Origin: Lamellibrachia columna
Lineage: Eukaryota > Annelida > Polychaeta > Sabellida > Siboglinidae
Length of the DNA: 64,000 nt
Assembly: GCA_963662155.1 (NCBI GenBank)
Contig: OY759263.1
Coordinates: 4,911,390 to 4,975,389 of the forward strand
Reading direction: 5' to 3'
Part shown: positions 12,801 through 24,800 of the stretch, in pieces
Layout of the letters: the number at the start of each line of letters is the position of its first letter
Position numbering within the stretch: position 1 is the first letter of the stretch
Notes under the pieces: generated by a model
What the model was told of the DNA's origin: nothing
The model's input: only the letters and a program-made list of their open reading frames with translations
Database searches by the model: none
Position numbers and translations under genes: made by a program

Positions 12801-15800
12801 GTTGATGAATTGAATGAATGTCTTGGCGTCGGTCAAAGTGGACATGTAGCCAAACGAGACCCGCACTGCGCCAGTGGGACAGCCATTGACCACGTCCATG
12901 TTGTCTCCACATACATGGCCATGCTGCAGCAAGACCCACAACAACTCTGACATGAAGCAATCAAGTGATTTTTGAAATTGACACACCACACTTACAAAAT
13001 TTTATTTGTCAACCAATTGTTTGGTTTGTGCTAGAAGTTTGCTTCATTGGCAATATGCACGTTTTTTTTAGAATAGATCGACTTCTGACAATAGAGAATT
13101 TAAATCATTATATCTGCTAATTTCTGTCCAGAATCTTGACATATAAGGAAATCAGATCACATATCTTAACAATGTATTTAACACATGTGAATAAGTAGTA
13201 CCAGATGGCAGGGAGTGAGAAAAAAATTACATTGTCTCCCAGAAAGAATCTTTAGTAGCTGACATTTGCAGGTCTTAGAGAGAGACAGTAAAAATAACTG
13301 AATGATGTCATTAGAACTCGCTTTAAAGTTGTCCTTGATCTGGGCAGAGGTCAGTTGAAGGTGACCTTGACAGGCGCCCATGTTACAGAAGCAGCCGGTT
13401 CGCAGGTGGATGTTGTGGAGCTGAGCCAACTGGTCAACCTGGCAGTACAAGGGACTGGTCAAAACAAGGTCACACTGCCATGGCTTCATCACTTGTCATC
13501 AACATTGGTGACAAAGTGAAGAAAACACTGGACAGCACTGTGTGATTATTACCTCACAATTTATGGCAATATACAACTTGCCTGTGACTTATTTTTTATT
13601 TTCTACATTTATCAATGGGGCTTAACCAGTGCTTTATGACTGTGTTTCTCTCCAATGTTGCTGAACGTCACTCCAAGGATCCTAGTCATGTGAATATATT
13701 TAAAACAGAAATGACACAGGTCTAACATTGGTGAACATTCATAGGACTCAACGTTTGTTTGGATGGAAATCTTAATAGATCTAGGTAAATGTAAATGTTT
13801 TTCTGGAAAATTGTCAAATAATAGTTTTTCTATACATGTTTTCTCTCTACCAGTTCATTGCAATACACTAATCTATTATATTAATGCATTTTAAGTAAAT
13901 GGGGTCCCAGGAATACGGCAACACGCTGTGGGACCACCATGCAACACAACATTATTATTTACACGTTTGTTTTGTCATTTTGTTATTAATGTTGTTGTAG
14001 TTGCAAAATAAAATTTTATTTGATTTGTAACTATATTACTTGATTACATGACCATTGTCATGGTAAGTCTTTTTCCTATGTACTCCAGATCATTTGTTAC
14101 ATGTCCCCCCCAGACATCTGACAATGTAGATGGGATGTAACAAAGCAATTGTTCTCGTTGCAACTAAATATCTGTATAAATGCTAGTAATGTGAATGTTT
14201 AACAACAGAACTGACAAATATCTGACACAGAGATTAAACATTGTTGATTCTGGTTAAACCAATGACTTCCTTGTCTTTATGTCATCTCTAACATGTTTGA
14301 GCGTAGAAATAGTTCTCTGGAAATGAAGTAGCCTACAAGCAATGTCCAAAGCAACAACATTTAAGTATGCAAATGCGACACACAATAATGTGATGTAAAA
14401 TAATGACATTTCGTTCCACACACTACAGAATTGCTTTGTCTTGCCACACAATAAGGTATTCCCAAAATGGCACCGATTTGAATTTACGCATGTTGCGAAT
14501 GTTGAAATACAGCAGGGACATTCACTAGTCATTGTATCAATCACAAAACAACCACTATTTTGTATAAAATACACATTAGGGATTTAATGCATTGACGTTT
14601 TAGGGAAAAAAATTTACTTTTAAGAAAATTGCATATTGTTGATCAATACTAACATAACACTATAAGACGAGTATATTTTCGCTGAGAATAGACAGGTGTT
14701 GATATCTGGCTGGCCCAGAGGTTCACATACCTGGGCGTAGCCAATGAATGACTCATCAGCACGTCTCAAGTTGAAGGTGACAATGGACCCCTGCACTGCT
14801 TCATCTTCAAAGTCATTGTCACAATATATAGTTGCTATGGCAACACCATTACTATGGCGAAATGAAGCCAGGCAGTGGTGAACATAACGGGCTAGTTGAA
14901 ACGTATGTTGGGATATCTCAGTCATTGATCCTGAAACAGAGGCATGCAGATGTGTGTATGTGAATGGGCCAACATGACCTGAATAGCGAGGTGACCATAT
15001 TAGTGGGACTAATGTTCTACACTTTACTGCTATGGAAATAACATGGGACCTTCCCAGGGTGACGATAATGGCGAGATGGCTGTATTACTGAGGTGACCAT
15101 AATAGCAAGGTGGTTGTATTACTGAGGTGACCAAAATGGCGAGGTAGTTGTATTACTGAGGTGACCATAATGTCGAGGTGGCTGTATTACTGAGGTGACC
15201 ATAATGGCGAGGTGGTTGTATTACTGAGGTGACCATAATGGCGAGGTGGCTGTATTACTGAAGTGACCATAATGGCGAGGTGGCTGTATTACTGAGGTGA
15301 CCATAATGAGGAGGTGGCTGTATTACTGAGGTGACCATAATGGCGAGGTGGCTGTATTACTGAGGTGACCATAATGGCGAGGTGGCTGTATTACTGAGGT
15401 GACCATAATGGCGAGGTGGCTGTATTACTGAGGTGACCATAATGGCGAGGTGGCTGTATTACTGAGGTGACCATAATGGCGAGGTGGCTGTATTACTGAG
15501 GTGACCATAATGGCGAGGTGGCTGTATTACTGAGGTGACCATAATGACGAGGTGGCTGTATTACTGAGGTGACCATAATGGCGAGGTGGCTGTATTACTG
15601 AGGTGACCATAATGGCGAGGTGGCTGTATTACTGAAGTGACCATAATGGTGAGGTAACTGTATTACTGAGTTGACCATAATGGCGAGGTGGCTGTATTAC
15701 TGAGGTGACCATAATGGTGAGGTAACTGTATTACTGAGGTGACCATAATGGCAAGGTGGCTGTATTACTGAGGTGACCATAATGATGAGGTGGCTGTATT

Positions 15801-18800
15801 ACTGAGGTGACCATAATGGCGAGGTGGTTGTATTACTGAGGTGACCATAATGATGAAGTGGATGTATTACTGAGGTTACCATAATGGCGAGGCGGCTGTA
15901 TTACTGAAGTGACCATAATGATGAGGTGGTTGTAATACTGAGGTGACCACAATGGCGAGTTGGTTGTATTATTGAGGTGACAGTAAAGCAAGGCTTGAAT
16001 GTACGATACCATGATCACCATCAGGCATGCATGCTCATAATGCAGTGTGTGTGTGCGTGTGCACTCGCGTGTATATGCGTGCACACATATTGGTATATAG
16101 CTGAAATGATCTGTGAATCTATTTGTTTGGTATGTATAATTACAACTGTTTTTCAGAAAATTCCAATAAGCTGACCATTTGTTGAAATCTTTCTTTCACA
16201 CTACCTGTTTCCAGAATCTTTTTTGCATTTTTTTCAAAGAATATAACTGGATTAAAAAATCCATAATCAAATGTTGTTGTATTTTTTATACATTCAACAG
16301 AGTTGTAGAGTAAATACCATTTTAGCACATTAAATTGTGTTTCAAAAGCTAAGCCTGAAGTGGTTATCTCAACCACATTACGCAAGACGATGGTGCAAGA
16401 CATATGATGCAGCCAAAAAGTGGGAGATTCTGATCAAAACTCAATTACACTGGGGGTAGACATGTTTATTGGCAGACCAATAAGCACTTGACAATTCTTA
16501 GAAATCAAATCCAGGGAGATGCATTAAGTGCCTTCGACCGAAATCGAAGAGTCATCAGAAGTAATGAAAACTCTCAATCAAGCGAGCTGCTAAGTCAGAA
16601 TGGAAGAAGTTTAGTAACAAAAGGTCAAAAATATGTTGCACAAATTGAGTTTAGACCCAAACAGCATGGCCACATCCTATCACCAAGATTAGGACTAGGT
16701 GTTTACAAATAGATTTTCATTTGGTGAGCAAATATTGCCAGACTACGCACACTAGTGACTTATGATTATCTAACCATATGGCACAGCCCATGAAATAAAG
16801 ATGTGAGTACAACAAGGTTTTCCAAGTAAACCACTGTTGTGACATTATTCATTGCACACCTGAAGTTATAAATGGTCTAGTAACTCTTATAGGTGCATAG
16901 GCCCAAAACCATGGCCATGAGATTTACTGAGGGCAGGTGTAGACTAGAAAAACAGTCACAATAGATGGAAAATAACTTGATAGATACCCCCGGACTAGTA
17001 CACTGAACCCAGCAATTTCGTAAAAACTTGGGTACAGCTGGTCGACTTGCCTAGCACCGCACTTGACATGGGGGAAGGAAGTTGGAAACATCTTTCAGCA
17101 GACACTAACTGCTTTAGATGTTTTAGACCTAGTATCTATGCCAGGGGAAGTAAAACACCCGACACATTAAAGCGCTATGAGCAGTTCCAAGAACTGGATA
17201 CTGCACTGTATAAGAATGTACCTATTTTAAATGTGTAATCTGCGTTGGACTCACACAGCTGGTGGTCTCTATCTCTCACCCTCCAATGGGGTGATGTGAC
17301 CCCGGAACCCACATTTATATTACCGCGGTAGTTGTATTTTTGTAAGAAATGGGAAAATGGATGTAGGCTGCTTCGAGATGTCAGTGGGAAGGGTCCAGAC
17401 CCAGTGTGTGCAGCACCAGTGACCGAGTCCACCAGCCTTGACCACCACTTAGACACACAGCACTGACCACACCTATCATTTAGCACCATGTCTGGCCATT
17501 AAGACTGACCACTCCCTGCGTAATCAACTATTTGCAGGAACATTTACAAGTACTACTCTGGTGATATAATTACTGACCGTTGTCACGGATACCGTTGTCA
17601 TGGTTACGAGATAATGGAGGCGTGTTACACTGACTGTGTCTCATCAATCAGCCAGGAGGTTCCAGGAACTGTAGGTGCATGGGGATGCCTGGCGGCCACC
17701 TACCCACTTACACGCCACTCTCAACCAGGCATACTTACTTCATTACAGTCACAGGCCAATGTTTGATGGACAGATACTCTCACACACATTTTATCAATTT
17801 CTATTTACTTATTTTTAGCTCTCTCTCTCTCTCTCTCTGTATGTGTGTGTGTGCATGTGCGTGTGTGGATATGTGTGTGCAGGCGTGCAGGTGTATGCAT
17901 GCACATGTGTGGATATATATATATTTATTTATATATATATATATTTATCTATTTATATATAAATTTATGAAATTGTATTTGACATGTAAAAATTCATGTT
18001 CATGAACAATAATCCAACCAAAATATTTTCATGGATGTTGTTGGTTAGCAAGTAAAAAGATAGACTGCGATGCTACCTGCGATTTTTTCAAGGGCGTCGA
18101 ACCCGTGGCCCAGGGCAACTATGTCAAGGAAAGAAACAGTGCCATCTTCAAACCTAAAATAAACAAGTATACTCTACATTTAAATTATGTACATCCTGTA
18201 ACTGTGGTCTGCAGCCGTTATGATGCACAAGCACACGCACATACACGCCTGGTGCATACAGTAATCTCTCTGTGAGCGAGGCTAGCAGGACTGAAGACTG
18301 ACATTCATTCATTGTTATTGTACATTAGATGCTTGCGGCTGCTTTAAGATCTTTTTAAGATCAATACTTCAAAAACCTTTTTTCATGACAAATTCCACAC
18401 AAAATAACAAAGAATTTTTTCAATGGATAGGGGCCATTTATTTATTTGCCGATCAAATGGTATCATGTGATTAAGACTCCACACATATCCTGTGTAACAC
18501 ATGACAGATGATTGAGGCGCACATGCATGACACTTTTTATGAATATGTATTTTAGTTGTTTATTATAATTATTTATTTACTATATTTATTTACTATAATT
18601 ATTTCTTATAAATTATTTATTTATTTTATTTATTTATTATAAATCTTAATTTAATATTGAATTTGTACCTATAATATTGTACATTTATTATTTTTTTATA
18701 ACTGCATGTATGTTTTGTATACATTTTTGTAATAATAATAAAATAATTAGTTATAATGCATGATATTCCCCAATCTAGCAACATCAGCCCTCCCTGTACT

Positions 18801-21800
18801 CTCTCACATAGCATCACATTCTACAGAAATCACTAGCTCATTTCTGTCCTCCACGATGGACACGACAGGAGGACACATGTATTTTTAATTACATTTGAGT
18901 GGAAAGACCTCTAATTGGAACAGAACAATCTGTTGTGTTGTTCCAGCTCTTTAAACAATCAGAATATTCCACACAGTAGCAATTGCTATTGATTTCTATC
19001 AGACTTGTCAATTATCATTATTATTGCTCTGATGTAATCAGCCCTATATAATTGCACTGCCATGTTGTTACCATTATTATTCTACGCTTTCTAATGATGG
19101 AAATTTATCAACACACAAACATTGATGCAGTTATGATTGGAATAAAATAATCAATTACTGCAGATATAATAAGAGTTAAATCTAACTTTATAGTTTTAAC
19201 TGAGTATCACGGCATTGCATTTACATTGTTAGCGAAGTAAATATTTACATTGACTAAATAGTGATTAGTGCAAATCAGATATGGAGACTGCTAAGTCTCC
19301 TGTTCTAGGAGACATTGTAGTAGATTTGCAATTTGTTTATTGTCTATTTCTGCATGTATTTATTATGGTTTCATTAATTAGTTTATATACTTGGCTAGTC
19401 TCCTGCATCTTTCGAACATCCCTATGCAGCTCAGACCATCCATTTCACAACAATTTATTGTTCCTAAAACTAAGCTTAACTTGGGCAAACATGCTTTCTT
19501 TGTCGCTGCACCTAGGGTCTGGAATGAACTCAACATCACTTTGAAAACATCTAAAACTATAGCTACCTTCTGAAAAAACTCAAGACACATTTATTCCAAA
19601 TTGCATTTCCACCATAAATCTTTCGGTGGTCCCTCGTTCTCGTAATGACTTTTGCACATCCCTGTTCATGATTATGTTTTGTTGCACCTATGAGTTCAGG
19701 TTCCTGAGGATATAGTTGCCATAGAAATTAATTATTATATGAATTCCATGAATAAGCCAATAACCAAGGGTGTTTACGATGCCAGTGACTGACCTCTCAC
19801 TCACGCTCTTCCTGTGCACGTGGTAGAGGTCCTTGGCCAGGGCGACCTGCACCGTGCCCCCACCGAAGTAAGTCTTCTGGAGCAGCTGCTGACTGCCCTG
19901 TCTGACAAGTAGAGCACCTGCAATCAAGACTCTAGGTACAAGGACAGTACTAGTCAAAGACTACCAGCTGCACTGGTGCAGTTAGCTAGCAGTCACCATT
20001 TGTCTTATACAACAACACAAACAGTTGTGTCTTTACAAGTCAACAGGTTCCAGTTTGAATACAACATTATACCATGTAATCATAATTAGAATGTTTGCAG
20101 TGTTGTTGTAATAACAACTCATGTAATCGGTGTAGTTACAGCCGAAGATGTTGTGGTGAATTTGATGGACAACTGTAGTATTGAGGTCATGCTTAGACAA
20201 GAATCATTTGAAGGTGGATGGCAGAGATCAAGAATGTGTATGTGCATCTACATATGGGTATATTGGGTATACATGTCAGCATGCATGTGTCACCAGTGGG
20301 CGCATGCATGTATGTGAATGCCTGTGCATGTATGTGAATGCCTATGTGCACTGTATGTGTAGTCACAACCAGGCAGTTACTGAGTTACCCCCGAGATCAC
20401 AGTAACCCCCAAAGTTCATGCAATTCTCATAGACTTTGTACAGTTACATCCAGAAGTCATATCCAGAAAATTATTTTAAGTCAGTCTCCCTTTCTGGCAA
20501 TTTGATCTCCTTGGACAATTATGACAAGATAATAAAGTTTTTTTAGTAAATTATACATGTTCCACATATTTCATATACTGAAGAACTGTATTTAAATATA
20601 CAAAAATATTCATGTGTTCAAGTTATATGACATGTTTACGCAAGTTTGTGCATCCGGGTGGGACCAGGCTCATGGGTTGTTATGACAGATATATATTTAA
20701 GTTATGACAGATATATATTTAAGTTATGACAGATATATATTTAAGTTATGAAATAAATATATTTATATTTAAGTTATTGAAGTATTCATTTTTATGCTTC
20801 TGAGTTTCTAGAGTGAAATAAAAGTGTTTGCATTATTAAAAATAAGATACCTGATTACTGTATGTACTGGAGTCGCCCATTTTATTGAAAAGGAGGGTAA
20901 CTGCCATAGCACCCTGACCAAACACCAGTATGTGTGCATGCACCTTTGCACCCATTCAAGTGTGCACACCGGTTAAGTGCTGAATACTACTATAGTACCT
21001 GACTACCTGTACATTAAAGATTGGTTCAGCCTCTACCTAAGCTTTATCTTTACTGGTCATCCTGGTCACTTGCCTGAGTGACACCTAGAGGCTGGAAGAA
21101 ATCATGACAAGACATGACACTTAGGTTTACTCTTTATTTTTTGTTTCAAGGAAAAAAGTTACCAGGATCCAGGGGTCAAGTTGGTTTCTTGGGTATTTTG
21201 AGCATATACAACCATCTGGATAAATTTAAGCTGTGAATGTGTTCCCCTGGTTAGCTGGATTAGATGTCCAGATGTCTATGCAGTGACCAAATGATTTCAG
21301 AATAAGTCTGACCACAGCAAGTAGTTACTGTTCAAGTGCTATAATTTATCAAGGACAAAAATACTTAATGTTATAAAAATAATTATTACTTACTGTCCCA
21401 TTGATAAAAATGCTGTTCTGACAATATTATGCTTGGCTTAACACAATATGACTGATGTGGTCAGTGGACCAAATGGAAGTTCTAAAAATACTGAATGGCT
21501 ACAAAGATATTGATAGAAATATAATAGAACTAATGGACACAAAGCAACATTACTAAATGAAGAAATGACTAATTCCTACATAGGATGATAAATGAATGAA
21601 ACAAATTATCTCCTGGTTGTGTGAATATATTAAATTTTTTTTACGGATATCTGACATGGGTAGACGAAACACCAAGTGTGTATTAGGTGACCCCCACCCA
21701 CATTAGGTGACCCCCTACCCACCAGTGGCACCATGTGTGCATGACATATACTAACTACTCGCCTATATTTATTTCTCTCTAGACTAGTGAGAATAAATGT

Positions 21801-24800
21801 AGGCAAAGTTCACATTTACTGCAGGCTGTGATTGCCCACATTTCTTTCTCTTAAGTTACTAATTTAGTAGATAGATGGAGACACCAGTGGGGTGATATTA
21901 GTCCGCTGATGAAAGCTGAGTAAGTTGGCCGAAATATTAGGAATTAATACAGAAAGTTTCTTGAGAAGTACAATCATCATGTCAAATATCAAGTTAATAT
22001 TCAAATTAATTAGAACAACATTATTACCTAATCCAGTCGGAAAGCCGAACATCTTGTAGAAGGAGACGCTCACAAAGTCAGGGTGATATCGTCGGAGATC
22101 AAGAGGAGATGTCGCCACGAAGGCAGCGGCATCCAGAAGAACGTAGCACCTTGAAGTACGCTCCAACCAACTCCTCCCTACCGTGGCAACCCATGACAAT
22201 GGATACTTCTGCCCAGAAAAGTTGCTCTGTGCTGGGAATGCAAACAGACTGTTGCCATAGTGATGACTCAGGGCAGAAGGTGAGGACATCCACGATTCAA
22301 CCTCATCACGTGTGACACATTCACTGCGATGTCCTCTACTGCTGACAACCGCCCTCATCCCGAGTACAGACGTGTGGTTGTCAAGCAAGTAGAAGAAGCC
22401 GCCTCCCACGTCTGAGTCCGTTTTCTCATTGTTGTGTCGCTGGTTATTGAAACAGAAGTTTTGCGCAACCATCTGCAGAGCTGCCGTGGCCCCACCGGTG
22501 AAGACCACATGGTAGTCTTCAGCAGACACTCCAAAATGTTGCAGTATCCTGCAGAATGAAAATGTTTTAATTTGAAAACATTCACATGTCAAACTGTTAT
22601 AGTAAGACAATGCAGGTATTTATTTCCCATTCATCATTTCATGTAACAATATCCTTAGAAGAACCAGAACGTGAAGATTAGTGATAAGTGCTGTACTAAC
22701 TATTTCTGCACCTAAACTAAATAGAATTGAATATGTCATGATTTAAAGCATTTAAAATTTGAAAAGTTTTCAGAAAATGTAAAAACAGAGCGTTTAACTT
22801 TCATTTATTATAAAAAAAAAATTTTTTTTTGCCTGACACTAAGTTCATTAATATCAATATATATATATATATGTTGTACATTTACATATAGTGCCATGAA
22901 TCCAGACAAATTCCATTCAGTGGCGTTATGTCATTGGGCTAACAATCGGCATATATATATATATATATATATAAATGTTGTGTCATGATAATATATATAT
23001 ATATATATAATTATACATATATATGCAGATTGTTAACCAATGACGTAAACTCCACCGAATGGAATTTGTCCAGATTCACGCACTATATAAATGTGCTTAT
23101 TATTATTACATATCACATAGTAATTATAAAAAAAATTAGCACATTGTTTCTATTTTATTGCAATAGTTGTGCACTATGTTGAATGACTAGATATAATGTA
23201 TTAAAATTAATTCAAATCATTTCTCATGTTTTGTGAGCACTGCTACTATTTGTCCAGCCAGAAATAAGCCTGTAAACAGTTTATAAATCTTAAAAATTTA
23301 TTAATAGATATATTAGCAATAGCTTTGGATGACTGCACCAGAGCTAGGCCAATGCAACTTACATTACCACTGTTCTGTAACATGAAAACCACTTGGTCAA
23401 TAACTGGCTATGAGTGTAACATTGACCAAACAATACCTAGAACAACTCATGCCATGGAGGATAAGTACTGGTCACTTACACATGACCAACAATCAGCATT
23501 TAATAAAAAAAATGTATTATTATAATTATAGATATTTACTAAGCACCATATGTCAGGGACATTCCCATTAATATATATGTATGGTAAGTAACAGTGTACA
23601 GACATTTAAATAATACATGTTTAATTAAAATAAATATATGATTAAAATAAATGTGCACTACAAATACATACAAAATGTTGATTATATAAAACTGTCACTG
23701 AGTACAAAAGATCAATTCATAAAAGTGTACGGTCATTCAGGGGGAGGGGTTGTATGTTTCTCAGTGGTGACAAGCACGTCTTTAAAACTTCAGGGAAAAA
23801 TTACCTGTCAAAATGCTGGGGTGTTATTTGTAGGTTGTGAAGACAGAAATTGTATGAAAAGAGAAATGACAAGATAGGTGTATGGGATGGGGGGAGACAA
23901 TGGGGTATGTGTCAATAACAAACCTGTATCTTGTTCTGTCCACGATGTCACCCGACAGTCGACTGCTCTCGCTGTCACTGTGAGGGTTGCCGTAGACGTT
24001 CCCACTAAGGTCGTTGTAGAAGGCATCTAAATGGTGCTGTGAGTAGAGCGTGGTGCCAGCGTGGTCAAGATAGGTGATGCCTAAACACAACAGGCAATGT
24101 AAAGACAAATCAAACACAATTTTCATACATGTTACAAATGCAAGATCAGATTTTCGTTAAAAACTGTCATGTAGTTTCTTTAAGTTTTGTAAATTAACCT
24201 GTTAACCAGTAATAATGTCACAACATTGCTAATATATGGGAGTGCATGGAAAGTAATTAGCTAATGTGTGTAACAAGGTGTGGCAGTTACTAAGTACATG
24301 GGAAGTTTAGCTTTAAACAATGACGGGAGGTTGGACCCGAACATAGGTAGGCACTTCCAAAAAATCCGCTGAGCGGCTCGCGCGGCATGCCGATTCTCGG
24401 CACCCAGGTTCTTCTTTTGTTTTACATCCTGTATTGTCAGCTGTTTCCATTCCTTTCCGTGACTTACAGTGGCAGATTGGACAATAGTAAGTTCCTTTTC
24501 ATGATCATCTGTTTTTGATTAAAATTTAACCAAAATTAAGGTGAAATACATCAATTAGATGACAGGTGTATTTCTGGTGTAAGTTTAGCAGACAAAGCTA
24601 TTTATGACTCCATTCATATGTTCGTGACTTCTTCTAGAGGTCTTAGTTAATCTGTGTACGAAATATTTTCCCACTACGCGAACGCATATACGTGTTTTTG
24701 AGTTTCCCTAGTGGGTGAAATGTCACTCGATTTTAATTCTTGGAGTTGGAGAGCGAGATCGAATTAACCAAAATCATGACTTATTTACATTTCTATGATT

